In this document: positions 1 through 8,786 of the stretch, piece after piece
Numbering within the stretch: position 1 is the stretch's first letter
Layout of the letters: every line of letters begins with the position of its first letter
Assembly (NCBI GenBank): GCA_946480055.1
Contig: CAMLID010000058.1
Location: 1-20,042 of the forward strand
Length of the DNA stretch: 20,042 nt
Origin: an uncultured Lysobacter sp.
Lineage (GTDB): Bacteria; Pseudomonadota; Gammaproteobacteria; Xanthomonadales; Xanthomonadaceae
Direction: 5' to 3'
Notes under the pieces: generated by a model
What the model was told of the DNA's origin: nothing
The model's input: the letters and a program-made list of their open reading frames with translations, nothing else
Databases searched by the model: none
Position numbers and translations under genes: made by a program

Positions 1-767
<767 letters not shown>

Positions 768-836
768 CGGACTCCGAAGCATGGGCGCGCCTAGCCAGGC
801 CGGGGATGGCCGGAGGGGGCGGGGCGGGAAGCGGTA

Positions 837-842
837 ATTATC
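837..842 (-). promoter_or_regulatory. Candidate -10 box for ettA
   Basis: On the minus strand 837-842 reads GATAAT, five of six matches to the sigma-70 -10 consensus, in an otherwise extremely GC-rich gap. It would start transcription near 830, leaving a leader of about 63 bases before the ettA ATG. No good -35 box is visible 17 bases upstream, so the call rests on the -10 alone. Confidence 0.35.
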
Positions 843-970
843 CCGCAGGCGCGGGCGGGGTTCCAGCGCGGGCGGGGCGGGGCGGTTCATCCGACCGGCT
901 GGGCGGCCCAGTCGGCGCTAGGTGGGCGGGGCGGCGGGATTCCCGACTTGCGCCGGACGGCCCGATTGCG

Positions 971-996
971 GGGTCGCGGCTTACGCCGCTCCTACC
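971..996 (-). repeat. REP-like GTAG-type palindromic element
   Basis: Read on the minus strand, this segment starts GGTAGGAGCGGCGTAAGCCG and continues CGACC. It has GTAG at the 5' end, followed by a GCGGC/GCCGC stem with a GTAA loop. This matches the layout of REP elements mobilised by RAYT transposases in Pseudomonas, Stenotrophomonas and relatives, and a very similar sequence is frequent in Lysobacter intergenic regions as I recall. It sits 11 bases past the stop of the LpxO-like gene and may also act as a 3' mRNA barrier. Only this copy is seen in the window. The rest of the gap 768-1006 is G/C-rich with no gene. Confidence 0.6.
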
Positions 997-1006
997 CCAA
1001 GGCGGG

Positions 1007-1909
1007 CTACAACCAGATCACGAAGCCGATCGCGGCCAGCACCAGGGCGTACTTGAGGGCGTAGTACAGAGTCTTGTTGCGCTCGCGCAGGCCCTTGGCC
1101 TTCAGGCGCAGGACGTAGAAGTACTTGAACAGGCGGTTGATGCCGCCGGTCTTGTCGCCTTCCATGTTCGGCGAGGCGCCGGCGGCGATGAAATGCTTGG
1201 CCACGAAGCGGTTGATGCCGCGCGCCCAGGCGAAGCGCATCGGCCGCTCGATATCGCAGAACAGGATGATGCGGTTGGCCTGCGAGCCGTTCTGGGCCCA
1301 GTGGATGTAGGTCTCGTCGAACATGGTCCACTCGCCGTCGCGCCAGCTGTAGCGTTGGCCGTCGACGTCGATGAAGCAGGCGTCGTCGTTGGGCGTGTCC
1401 AGGCCCAGGTGCAGGCGCAGCGAGCCCGCGAACGGGTCGCGGTGCGGGCGCAGCTCGCCGCCGGGCGGCAGCTCGGCGAACATCGCGGCCTTCACGGCCG
1501 GGATCTGCCGGAGCAGCTCGGTGGTGCGCGGGCACAGCTCGGCGGCCGAGGGATGGGCCTCGTCGTACCACTTCAGATAGAAACGCTTCCAGCCGCGCCG
1601 GAAGAACGAGTTGAAGCCGACATCGTTGTAGCCGTCGGCGGCCTTGATGTGCTGCAGCTCGCGCAGGTGCAGCGCTTCCTCGCGGATCTCGCGCCAGCGC
1701 GCGCGCAGGGGCTCGAGCTCGGGGAAGTGGCGGTCGGGCTCGATGAAGGGGCTGGTCGGCACCCGCGAACAGGCGTACATCAGCACGTTGATCGGGGCCA
1801 TGAAGGTCGAATGGTCCAGCAACTGCCGTCCCAGACGGTGGCGTACCTTGCCGCGCAGGTGCACGTACACGGCGCTGGCCAGGAACAGGAAGACGAAGAC
1901 CCATTTCAC
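1007..1909 (-). CDS. lpxO: LpxO-like aspartyl/asparaginyl beta-hydroxylase (lipid A hydroxylase family)
   Basis: Fe(II)/2-oxoglutarate dioxygenase family; LpxO members add a 2-hydroxyl to the secondary acyl chain of lipid A at the inner membrane. The protein opens with a membrane anchor ([20 protein letters not shown]), continues into a [19 protein letters not shown] stretch typical of LpxO, and carries HRDPF (about residues 156-160) and a distal His in [13 protein letters not shown] (about 203) as likely iron ligands. A second hydrophobic segment ends the protein. No ATG opens this frame. I chose the GTG at 1909 because it gives 300 residues beginning exactly at the family's usual N terminus. 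A TTG at 1984 would add 25 proline-rich residues with no obvious Shine-Dalgarno sequence. Family membership is sure; the lipid A substrate is inferred. Confidence 0.85.
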   Translation of the reverse strand: MKWVFVFLFLASAVYVHLRGKVRHRLGRQLLDHSTFMAPINVLMYACSRVPTSPFIEPDRHFPELEPLRARWREIREEALHLRELQHIKAADGYNDVGFNSFFRRGWKRFYLKWYDEAHPSAAELCPRTTELLRQIPAVKAAMFAELPPGGELRPHRDPFAGSLRLHLGLDTPNDDACFIDVDGQRYSWRDGEWTMFDETYIHWAQNGSQANRIILFCDIERPMRFAWARGINRFVAKHFIAAGASPNMEGDKTGGINRLFKYFYVLRLKAKGLRERNKTLYYALKYALVLAAIGFVIWL

Positions 1910-1992
1910 GATCGGGACATCCAGCAAAGCGGTGGGGTGGGGTGCGGGGGCGCTTTCGGGCGTCCCGGGGGCCTGCGAGCCCAACAGGGCGG

Positions 1993-2021
1993 TTGGCCGC
2001 CATACGCCCCTAGGCTAACAT
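1993..2021 (+). promoter_or_regulatory. Candidate sigma-70 promoter for glyA
   Basis: TTGGCC (1993-1998) and TAACAT (2016-2021) are spaced by 17 bases in the gap between the divergent LpxO-like gene and glyA. Transcription would begin near 2028, giving a leader of about 92 bases. The leader (to 2119) is pyrimidine-rich and shows no riboswitch that I recognise. The match to consensus is moderate. Confidence 0.4.
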
Positions 2022-2119
2022 TTCAAGTCTTCCGTCAAGCCTGCTCGAAGGTTAACGCCGGCTCAGGCCCGACGCGACGCTCTCCCTCCCCCCGTCCGTT
2101 CTTCCCTCCGAGGCCGCGA

Positions 2120-3373
2120 ATGTTCCCCAGCCAGACCCGTATTGCCGGATTCGACGATGAGCTTGCCCAGGCCATCGCCGCCGAAGCACGCCGCCAGGAA
2201 GACCATGTCGAACTGATCGCCTCGGAAAACTACGCCAGCCCGCGCGTGCTCGAAGCCCAGGGCAGCGTGCTGACCAACAAGTACGCCGAGGGTTACCCGG
2301 GCAAGCGCTATTACGGCGGCTGCGAGTACGTCGACATCGCCGAGCAGCTGGCGATCGACCGGGTCAAGGAGCTGTTCGGTGCGGACTACGCCAACGTCCA
2401 GCCGCATTCGGGCTCGCAGGCCAATCAGGCGGTGTACTTCGCCCTGCTCAACCCGGGCGACACCATCCTGGGCATGAGCCTGGCCCACGGTGGCCACCTC
2501 ACCCACGGCGCCAAGGTCAACATCTCCGGCAAGCTGCTCAACGCCATCCAGTACGGCGTCGACGACCAGGGCCTGATCGATTACGACGAAGTCGAGCGCC
2601 TGGCCCTGGAGCACAAGCCGAAGATGGTCGTGGCCGGCTTCTCCGCGTATTCGCAGGTGGTCGACTGGGCGCGCTTCCGCGCCATCGCCGACAAGATCGG
2701 CGCCTACCTGTTCGTGGACATGGCCCACGTCGCCGGCCTGATCGCGGCCGGCGTCTATCCGAACCCGGTCCCGCATGCGCACGTGGTCACCTCGACCACC
2801 CACAAGACCCTGCGCGGCCCGCGCGGCGGCATCATCGTCGCCAAGGACGCGTCCGAGGAGCTGGTCAAGAAGCTGCAGAGCATCGTCTTCCCGGGCATCC
2901 AGGGCGGTCCGCTGATGCACGTGATCGCGGCCAAGGCGGTCGCGTTCAAGGAAGCGCTGGAGCCGGAATTCAAGGACTACCAGGCTCAGGTCGTGAAGAA
3001 CGCCCAGGCCATGGCCAAGACCATCATCGCTCGCGGCTACAAGATCGTCTCCGGCGGTACCCAGAACCACCTGATGCTGGTCGACATGATCGGCAAGGGC
3101 ATCACCGGCAAGGCCGCCGAGGAAGCGCTGGGCAAAGCCCACATCACGGTCAACAAGAATGCGGTGCCGAACGACCCGCAGAAGCCGTTCGTGACCTCGG
3201 GCCTGCGCATCGGTACCCCGGCCGTCACCACCCGCGGCTACAAGGAAGCCGACTGCGTGGCCCTGGCCGAATGGATCTGCGACGTGCTCGACCACCCGAA
3301 CGACGACAAGGTCATCGCCGGCGTGCGCGAGAACGTGACCAAGCAGTGCGCCCAGTTCCCGGTGTATGGCTAA
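2120..3373 (+). CDS. glyA: Serine hydroxymethyltransferase
   Basis: PLP enzyme converting serine and tetrahydrofolate to glycine and 5,10-methylene-THF, the main cytosolic one-carbon source. The 417-residue product is the standard length. Diagnostic segments are [11 protein letters not shown] (about 30-40), [20 protein letters not shown] (about 53-72), the glycine/histidine-rich [11 protein letters not shown] (about 121-131), [17 protein letters not shown] (about 200-216), and the Schiff-base lysine in [14 protein letters not shown] at residue 229, the same number as in E. coli. The ATG at 2120 is preceded by GAGG with six bases of spacing. An in-frame extension runs far upstream but is only an open frame of GC-rich DNA. 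The last eight bases overlap the next gene. Confidence 0.98.
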   Translation: MFPSQTRIAGFDDELAQAIAAEARRQEDHVELIASENYASPRVLEAQGSVLTNKYAEGYPGKRYYGGCEYVDIAEQLAIDRVKELFGADYANVQPHSGSQANQAVYFALLNPGDTILGMSLAHGGHLTHGAKVNISGKLLNAIQYGVDDQGLIDYDEVERLALEHKPKMVVAGFSAYSQVVDWARFRAIADKIGAYLFVDMAHVAGLIAAGVYPNPVPHAHVVTSTTHKTLRGPRGGIIVAKDASEELVKKLQSIVFPGIQGGPLMHVIAAKAVAFKEALEPEFKDYQAQVVKNAQAMAKTIIARGYKIVSGGTQNHLMLVDMIGKGITGKAAEEALGKAHITVNKNAVPNDPQKPFVTSGLRIGTPAVTTRGYKEADCVALAEWICDVLDHPNDDKVIAGVRENVTKQCAQFPVYG

Positions 3374-4022
3374 GGCCGGTTTCCGGCTGGCGGCCATCGG
3401 CTGGCTTGCGTGCCTGGGCGCGCAGGCGGCCGAAGCGCCGCCTGCCGGGAAATACCAGCCGCCGGCGATCGAGTACAAAACCCTGACGCCGGCCGAAGCC
3501 GCCAAGGCGACTATCGTCGTGCCCGCTCCCGCGCCGCCGCCGCCGCCGGTCTTTCGCGAAAGCATCGGGATGACCGAGACCTACTACATCCCGATGTGCG
3601 AGATGTCCGCGGGTGCAGGGCCGTATCGGACGAACTGGCGCGAGATCTCGGACTTCCACGCAAGGAATCGCGTGCCCTGGTTGTCGGAGGCGGATCGCGA
3701 CGCATCCCAGGCCGCGTATACGCAAGACGGCAGCCGCGCGCCGGAGCCGAGCAACCGGCCCGAAGTGCGCTATCCCGTGGCCGCGGGCGACAAGGTCGGC
3801 GAGGTGGTGGTGAAGGTCATCATCGACGCCAAGGGCCGCACCCGCGACGCGATGGTGATCTGCAGCAACGATCCGGTGTTCCACGCGCCCGCGCTGGCGT
3901 TCGCCAGGCAAGTGACCTTCAAGCCCGCGCTGCGCGATGGCCGGCCGGTCGCGGACTATGGCAATGTGAGCATGCGTTTCTACCCGGACGGTCCGCAGTA
4001 CGGGTTCCGGCGGCACAAATGA
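3366..4022 (+). CDS. Secreted TonB C-terminal-domain protein (energy-transducer-like)
   Basis: A 218-residue protein whose ATG lies inside the last codons of glyA (ATGGCTAA overlap), so it is probably translationally coupled to glyA. Residues 1-22 are a cleavable signal peptide ending near AQA/AEA. A short proline run (PAPAPPPPP, about 53-61) follows, then a linker with MCEM, and a TonB_C-like domain from about 133 to 208 ([20 protein letters not shown], then [18 protein letters not shown]). Real TonB proteins keep an N-terminal membrane anchor and a long Pro-rich spacer. Here the N terminus looks cleaved and the spacer is tiny, so a role as a true energy transducer is doubtful. C78 and C166 could form a periplasmic disulfide. 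Its function is unknown. Confidence 0.8.
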   Translation: MAKAGFRLAAIGWLACLGAQAAEAPPAGKYQPPAIEYKTLTPAEAAKATIVVPAPAPPPPPVFRESIGMTETYYIPMCEMSAGAGPYRTNWREISDFHARNRVPWLSEADRDASQAAYTQDGSRAPEPSNRPEVRYPVAAGDKVGEVVVKVIIDAKGRTRDAMVICSNDPVFHAPALAFARQVTFKPALRDGRPVADYGNVSMRFYPDGPQYGFRRHK

Positions 4023-4062
4023 TCGATTCCGGGCGCTGGCGTTCCTCGCTTCCGTACAAGCC

Positions 4063-4068
4063 TATGGT
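4063..4068 (+). promoter_or_regulatory. Candidate -10 box directly before nrdR
   Basis: TATGGT at 4063-4068 ends six bases before the nrdR ATG at 4075. If used, transcription would begin at or next to the A of the ATG and give a leaderless mRNA. No Shine-Dalgarno sequence is seen in this gap, which agrees with that reading, but the -35 region is poor. Confidence 0.3.
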
Positions 4069-4074
4069 GCCCTG

Positions 4075-4593
4075 ATGCATTGTCCCTTCTGCCAACACCA
4101 GGACACCCGCGTGATCGATTCGCGCGTGTCCGACGACGGCGCCACCATTCGCCGGCGCCGGGTTTGCGAGGCCTGCGGGGAGCGTTTCAGCACGCTCGAG
4201 ACCATCGAGCTCAAGCTGCCGATGATCATCAAGGGCGACGGCCGCCGCGAGGCTTTCGACGCGCGCAAGCTGCGCGTGGGCTTCGATCGCGCGCTGCAGA
4301 AGCGGCCGGTGGCCGAAGAGCAGATCGAAGCGGCGGTGCGCGCGGTCGTGCACCAGCTGCGCATGACCGCCGAACGCGAACTGCCTTCGCGCCGGGTCGG
4401 CGAATTCGTCATGGCCGAGCTGCGCAAGCTCGACCACGTCGGCTACGTGCGCTTCGCCTCGGTCTACCGCTCGTTCGAGGACGTGGCCGATTTCCGCGAG
4501 GAGCTCGACCGCCTCGAACGCGACATCCCGGGCGACGGCCAGCTGCCGTTGCTCGGCGACGACGATCCGCGTCCCGACAAGAAGAAGCGCTGA
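4075..4593 (+). CDS. nrdR: Transcriptional repressor NrdR
   Basis: Global repressor of ribonucleotide reductase operons; it senses ATP/dATP through an ATP-cone and binds NrdR boxes. The N terminus [17 protein letters not shown] supplies zinc ligands C3 and C6, and [16 protein letters not shown] supplies C31 and C34. The ATP-cone follows from about residue 49 ([18 protein letters not shown]) to about 139 ([17 protein letters not shown]). The length of 172 residues is normal, with a charged C-terminal tail (PRPDKKKR). It sits 52 bases after the TonB-like gene and two genes after glyA; glyA-nrdR proximity is common in gammaproteobacteria. No NrdR box is evident inside the window. Confidence 0.97.
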   Translation: MHCPFCQHQDTRVIDSRVSDDGATIRRRRVCEACGERFSTLETIELKLPMIIKGDGRREAFDARKLRVGFDRALQKRPVAEEQIEAAVRAVVHQLRMTAERELPSRRVGEFVMAELRKLDHVGYVRFASVYRSFEDVADFREELDRLERDIPGDGQLPLLGDDDPRPDKKKR

Positions 4594-4642
4594 GCCTTCC
4601 TGCGAACGCTGGCCCCTGTTACGCGCCGAATGGAGTTCGCGC

Positions 4643-5842
4643 ATGTTGAATGCATTCAGATTCTCGCTGCTCGCCCTGAGCTTGCTTGCTGCCGGAGCGC
4701 AGGCTGCCGATCCGGTCGAGGATCGGCAGCGCGCGTCGCTGGCGGGGCACTACACCCTGGAGGGCGCGGCCGATGCCGCCTCGGAACTGGCGCTCAAGCC
4801 CGATGGACGTTTCGAATGGAGCCTCAGCTACGGCTTGATGGTCGAGTCCGCCAGCGGTCGCTGGAACGTGGGCGCGGACAGCATCGTGTTGACGACGCAA
4901 AAGCCGGCGGACGGCAAGCCTCTGTTCTCGCTGGATCAGGTCCTGCCGTGGAATCCGGATGCGCAGAAGCGCCTGGAAGAGTTCGCAGCGGAGCGGCGCG
5001 ACACCTTGATCGAGGAGGCCTGCGGCTTCGTGAAGACCTATCGCATCGGCCTCGCTCAGGGCGAACTGGCCACCATCGCGGCCATCGCCGGTCCGGCCGA
5101 TCCGGCGCATCGCAGCGAGGCCGAGGCATCCCTGGCGCCGGCGCTGGCTGCCCTCGAACGGTCGCGGCTGGCGCTGGAAACGGCGGCTGCCGCGGCGATC
5201 AAGACGAGGGCCGAGCAAGCCGAACGCGCGCCGCCGGCGATGATGTCGGCGGCCGAGGCGGCGGCCGCGGCGGCGATCGCAGCCGCGAATGAAGCCAGCG
5301 CCATGCAAGGGCAGTCGCCCGAGGATTCGGTCCCCATCGACGACATGGAGGCAGCGGACCGAGCGGCGCACACCTACCTGCAGCGACTGCAGGATGTCTG
5401 GCGCGTGCACGCCATCGCCGATCGCCCCACGCCCGAGTTGCGCCAGGCTGAACTCCATCCCGAGCGCTGCCTGCCGCCGTCTGCGGCGGGCAAGCAAAGC
5501 GGCTACGCGGTCGTCGTCGGCGATCCGCAGCGCGGTTACCGGGCCCAGGGGATCGGCGTCGAATTCGTGTATTCCGACGGGAGCAGCGAGCGCACAGAGA
5601 CCAGTCCGGGCGGCTGGGCGCTGGCCGTGCAGCGTCAGGGCGCGCAGCTGAAACAGGCGATCCTGCAGCCCGCCGACCGCCCGGCCGAAACCCTGGCGCT
5701 GGACGAAGCCAAGGGCCGCATCTTCGCGATTCGCCTGGACACGGCCGCGGCGATGCCGGTGCCGTTCGAACAGATCATTCTGACCCTCGACAAGGGCGAT
5801 CTGATAGCGCCTCAGGTGCCCGGCCGTTATGTGCGGGATTGA
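4643..5842 (+). CDS. Secreted protein of unknown function, with a central Ala-rich helical segment
   Basis: I do not recognise a named family. The 399-residue product has a clear signal peptide (residues 1 to about 21, ending AGAQA), so it is probably periplasmic. Part 1 (about 33-90) looks like a small beta domain: LAGHYTLEGAADAASELALK, then PDGRF, then GRWNVGADSIVL. Part 2 (about 155-250) is very rich in Ala, Glu and Arg and predicts as long helix or coiled coil. Part 3 (about 297-399) is again beta-like (EFVYSDGSS, PFEQIILTLDKGDL). Two cysteines flank the middle (C127, C276). GGAG sits seven bases before the ATG. Parts 1 and 3 have counterparts in the next gene, which suggests tandem duplication. 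Confidence 0.78.
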   Translation: MLNAFRFSLLALSLLAAGAQAADPVEDRQRASLAGHYTLEGAADAASELALKPDGRFEWSLSYGLMVESASGRWNVGADSIVLTTQKPADGKPLFSLDQVLPWNPDAQKRLEEFAAERRDTLIEEACGFVKTYRIGLAQGELATIAAIAGPADPAHRSEAEASLAPALAALERSRLALETAAAAAIKTRAEQAERAPPAMMSAAEAAAAAAIAAANEASAMQGQSPEDSVPIDDMEAADRAAHTYLQRLQDVWRVHAIADRPTPELRQAELHPERCLPPSAAGKQSGYAVVVGDPQRGYRAQGIGVEFVYSDGSSERTETSPGGWALAVQRQGAQLKQAILQPADRPAETLALDEAKGRIFAIRLDTAAAMPVPFEQIILTLDKGDLIAPQVPGRYVRD

Positions 5843-5861
5843 TGGTTTGCAGGAGTGCCCA

Positions 5862-6722
5862 ATGCAAGACGAGATCTTCAGGCGACGCCGCGCGCTAGTG
5901 CCGGGACCGGCGACGACTGGCATCGATCGAACCACGCGAACCCGAGGTCATGGGGTGCGCGCGTGCATGCTCGCTCTGGTCGCCTGCATGATGCCGGCGA
6001 CATCCGCCGTCGCGGCCTGCAAGCCCGCCGATGCCGCGCTGGCAGCGAGTTACGCCTCGGTGGCGGAATCGCCGGTGAGTCTGCGCTTGAACCTGGACGG
6101 CAGCTTCCGTGTGTACGACTTGCCGCCGCCGGCTCCTGAGGTGGCGGGCTGCTGGTGGCGCGAAGGCGACCGCGTGGTATTCGCGCCGGGCGCGAACGAC
6201 GGCAGCGACGGCATCAAGCGTGTACTGCCCGACCCCTTGACCCAGGCCGATCTGGACGAGGTTCGCGGCGACGGAATCGAGACGATCGCGCAAGCGGTGG
6301 ACGCAGGTCTGCTGCCGGCCGGACGTGTGTGGGTGCATCAGGCGCGCAAGGCCGGCGAACCGGTGCGGGTGAAGCTATTCGAACCCAAGGTCGGTGTCGC
6401 CGTCGGCGACGCCAAGCTCACGTTGCGCTTGAACGATGGCCAGGAAATCGACGCGAGCCCGGGCCCGGACGACGGCGAGTACGAGTTCGCGTCTTTGCCC
6501 GCCAGCGCCACCGTGACCGCCATCGGCGTGCGTTTTCCGCATCCGCCCGAACGCACGCGTTGGCTGCCGATCACCGATTCGACCAAGCTGTTGTATCTGA
6601 TCGAATTCGACGCGCTGGCCATTGGCGCGATCCCGGGCGGCCCCTTGACCCTCACCGTGCAAGCCGACGGCAGCCTGCGTTCGGACACGCCCGACCAAAT
6701 CCATTTCAAGCGCGCGCCATGA
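5862..6722 (+). CDS. Secreted protein of unknown function, probable divergent paralog of the upstream gene
   Basis: A 286-residue product starting at the ATG at 5862, chosen because AGGAG lies six bases before it. An in-frame GTG (5955) or ATG (5967) would give a more usual signal peptide with a short N-region, so the first ~33 residues are uncertain. A hydrophobic stretch (about 34-51) ends SAVAA. The first domain reads LAASYASVAESPVSLRLNLD, then GSFRVY, then CWWREGDRVVFAPG. This matches the pattern in the preceding gene (LAxxY, then LxLxxDGxF, then GxWxxxxDxV). The C-terminal part (LRLNDGQEID through GGPLTLTVQADGSL) is also alignable. The gene lacks the long Ala-rich insert. Its TGA overlaps the ribD ATG by four bases, so it is translationally coupled to ribD. 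Function unknown. Confidence 0.75.
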   Translation: MQDEIFRRRRALVPGPATTGIDRTTRTRGHGVRACMLALVACMMPATSAVAACKPADAALAASYASVAESPVSLRLNLDGSFRVYDLPPPAPEVAGCWWREGDRVVFAPGANDGSDGIKRVLPDPLTQADLDEVRGDGIETIAQAVDAGLLPAGRVWVHQARKAGEPVRVKLFEPKVGVAVGDAKLTLRLNDGQEIDASPGPDDGEYEFASLPASATVTAIGVRFPHPPERTRWLPITDSTKLLYLIEFDALAIGAIPGGPLTLTVQADGSLRSDTPDQIHFKRAP

Positions 6723-7819
6723 CCGCTACCTTCACCACCACCGACCACGTTCACATGGCCCACGCCCTGCGCCTGGCCGAGAAGGGCGCCTACACCACCA
6801 AGCCCAACCCCATGGTCGGCTGCGTGGTCGCGCACAGCGACGAAGTCGTCGGCGAAGGCTGGCACGAGCGCGCCGGCGAGCCGCACGCGGAAGTGCATGC
6901 CCTGCGCGCGGCCGGCGAGCGTGCGCGCGGCGCGACCGCCTACGTGACGCTCGAACCCTGCGCCCACACCGGGCGCACGGGTCCGTGCAGCGAGGCGCTG
7001 ATCGCGGCCGGCGTGACGCGCGTGGTCGCGGCGATGCGCGATCCGTTCCCGCAAGTCGACGGCGCCGGTTTCGCGAAGCTGCAGGCGGCCGGCATCGAGG
7101 TGGCCAGCGGTCTGATGGAAACCCAGGCGCGCGCGCTCAATCGCGGCTTTCTGTCGCGGATCGAACGCGGACGGCCGTGGTTGCGGGTCAAGCTGGCGAC
7201 CAGCATCGACGGCCGCAGCGCGCTGGCCAGCGGCGAATCGAAGTGGATCAGCGGCGAAGCCTCGCGCCTGGACGTGCAGCGCTGGCGCGCGCGCTCAGGC
7301 GCGATCGTCACCGGCGCCGGTACCGTGCTCGCCGACGACCCCTCGCTGACCGTGCGACTGGGCGACGACACCGCCTTCGTGGCGCCGCTGCGGGTGGTGC
7401 TGGACCCCGGTCTGGCCACCGTCGCGCGCGGCCGCGTGCGCGAGGGCGACGCGCCTACCCTGTACCTGCACGCGCCCGACGCCAAGCCGCCGCGCCAGCT
7501 CAGCGCCCAGCACGCCGCGGTCGCGGTGCGCGATGGCCGCTTCGACTTGGAGGCGGTGTTGCGCCTGCTCGCAGAGCGCGGCGTCAACGAGATCCAGCTC
7601 GAAGCCGGCGCCACCCTGGCCGGCGCCTTCCTCGCCGCGGGCTTGGTCGACGAGGTGCTGCTGTACGTGGCGCCGGTGCTGCTGGGGGCGAACGCGCGGC
7701 CGCTGTTCGACGGCCTGCAGATCGAAGAGATGACGCAGAAGCTGCGGTTGCACATCGTCGAATCGCGCCGCATCGGCGACGACGTGCGCCTGCTGCTGCG
7801 TCCGGACACCAGCGCCTAA
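6719..7819 (+). CDS. ribD: Bifunctional riboflavin deaminase/reductase RibD
   Basis: Performs two successive riboflavin steps: deamination of the GTP cyclohydrolase II product and NADPH reduction of its ribosyl side chain. The 366 residues are normal for the family. The N-terminal zinc deaminase domain shows H56-A-E58, and C81 and C90 in TLEPCAHTGRTGPC, equivalent to H50, C75 and C84 of E. coli. The reductase domain begins near residue 145 with RVKLATSIDGRSALASGESK and SGAIVTGAGTVLADDPSLTV, and ends with the usual LLEAGATLAG-like segment (IQLEAGATLAGAFLAAGLVD). The start overlaps the preceding gene by ATGA. It lies upstream of the FMN riboswitch, so it should not be controlled by it. Confidence 0.96.
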   Translation: MTATFTTTDHVHMAHALRLAEKGAYTTKPNPMVGCVVAHSDEVVGEGWHERAGEPHAEVHALRAAGERARGATAYVTLEPCAHTGRTGPCSEALIAAGVTRVVAAMRDPFPQVDGAGFAKLQAAGIEVASGLMETQARALNRGFLSRIERGRPWLRVKLATSIDGRSALASGESKWISGEASRLDVQRWRARSGAIVTGAGTVLADDPSLTVRLGDDTAFVAPLRVVLDPGLATVARGRVREGDAPTLYLHAPDAKPPRQLSAQHAAVAVRDGRFDLEAVLRLLAERGVNEIQLEAGATLAGAFLAAGLVDEVLLYVAPVLLGANARPLFDGLQIEEMTQKLRLHIVESRRIGDDVRLLLRPDTSA

Positions 7820-7829
7820 GGATCCGCGC

Positions 7830-8591
7830 ATGAGCGAGCCCGGTTTCAAAGACCATTTCTCCGGCGTCGCCGGCGCCTATGCCGCCGCGCGTCCGGAGTA
7901 CCCGGATGCCTTGTTCGACGCGCTCAGCGCGGTGGCGCCGGGTTCGGCGCGGGTTTGGGAGCCCGGCTGCGGCAGCGGTCAGGCCACGCGCGGTCTGGCC
8001 GCGCGCTTCGCCCAGGTCTACGCCAGCGATCCCAGCGCGCAACAGATCGCCCAGCACTGGGCGAACGCAGGCGCCGAACACGTCGCGCTCGCGGTCGAGC
8101 CCGGCGAGCGCACCGCCCTGGCCGATGCCAGCGTCGAGTTGATCGCGGTGGCGCAGGCTCTGCATTGGTTCGATCGCGAGGCGTTCTTCGGCGAATGCGA
8201 ACGCGTGCTTGCGCCCGGCGGCGTGCTCGCGGCCTGGGGCTACCAGGACTTCCTGGCCCCGGAAGGCATGCAGGACCCGGTGGCGGCGTTCCGCGCCCAG
8301 ATCGAGGAGTACTGGCCGCCGGAGCGGGCCCAGATCGACGCCGCCTACGCCGACTACGCCTGGCCGTTCCCGGCGCTGCCGGCGCCGGCGCTATGGCTGG
8401 AGGTCGAATGGACCCTGTCGCGGTTCCTGGGCTACCTCGCCAGCATGTCGGCGAGCGCGCGCTGCCTCGCCGCCACCGGCGACGACCCGGTCGCGCGCCA
8501 TGCCTCGGCGCTGGCGGCGGCCTGGGGCGAGGCCGGCGACGTGCGGACACTGCAGTGGCCGCTGTTTCTGCATTTGCGGCGCAAGGCTTAA
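7830..8591 (+). CDS. Class I SAM-dependent methyltransferase
   Basis: A 253-residue Rossmann-fold methyltransferase of the Methyltransf_11 type. It opens with FSGVAGAYAAARPEYPDALF, followed by motif I WEPGCGSGQATRGLA (E44, GCGSG 46-50), the acidic end of strand 2 at D67 (YASDPSAQQI), motif II/III ALADASVELIAVAQALHWFD, and RVLAPGGVLAAWGY. This layout is shared with trans-aconitate-methyltransferase-like proteins, but the substrate cannot be read from sequence. AAGGA overlaps the ribD stop and lies seven bases before the ATG, so it is probably cotranscribed with ribD. It separates ribD from the riboswitch-controlled rib genes, with no known link to riboflavin synthesis. Confidence 0.9.
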   Translation: MSEPGFKDHFSGVAGAYAAARPEYPDALFDALSAVAPGSARVWEPGCGSGQATRGLAARFAQVYASDPSAQQIAQHWANAGAEHVALAVEPGERTALADASVELIAVAQALHWFDREAFFGECERVLAPGGVLAAWGYQDFLAPEGMQDPVAAFRAQIEEYWPPERAQIDAAYADYAWPFPALPAPALWLEVEWTLSRFLGYLASMSASARCLAATGDDPVARHASALAAAWGEAGDVRTLQWPLFLHLRRKA

Positions 8592-8746
8592 CGGCCCATC
8601 CCCTCCATCCTCCTCAGCAGAGGGGAAGACGGGTTGCAACTGGCCCATTCGTTGCTCAGTTTTGCCGTTCCCCCTTTGGAAATGGAGGGCGGGATTTGCC
8701 GGTCACCTCCAGAACACTGCATCCGACCGGCCCCCGCAGCCCCCGG
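8592..8746 (+). other. Intergenic stretch with imperfect hairpin sequences
   Basis: No gene is supported here. CCCCTC (8600-8605) can pair with GAGGGG (8620-8625). Around 8660-8690 the sequence TTCCCCCTTTGGAAATGGAG followed by GGCGGGATTTGCC resembles, imperfectly, a C-rich/G-rich extragenic repeat I associate with Lysobacter intergenic regions. No hairpin is followed by a T run, so termination of the methyltransferase transcript here is possible but not shown. Confidence 0.35.
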
Positions 8747-8755
8747 TGCTAGAAT
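8747..8755 (+). promoter_or_regulatory. Candidate extended -10 promoter for the riboswitch transcript
   Basis: TGCTAGAAT contains the TGn extension followed by TAGAAT (five of six consensus matches). Transcription would begin near 8762, about 25 bases before the first pairing element of the FMN riboswitch. No strong -35 box is seen, as is common for extended -10 promoters. This would make the ribE transcription unit independent of ribD. Confidence 0.55.
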
Positions 8756-8786
8756 GCCCGCGCCGGTTTCCGGCACCACAACGTAA

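Noticed and set aside
2022..2119. glyA leader considered as a glycine or THF riboswitch
   Set aside because: None of the conserved blocks of those riboswitches is visible; the leader is pyrimidine-rich without strong stems.
2063..3565. 500-codon minus-strand open frame opposite glyA
   Set aside because: It mirrors glyA, has His/Asp/Val-rich composition typical of a reverse-frame shadow and resembles no family.
4619..5935. 438-codon minus-strand open frame opposite the first secreted protein gene
   Set aside because: The plus strand has a signal peptide, a ribosome binding site and a paralog next door; the minus frame is Arg/Gly/His-rich shadow.
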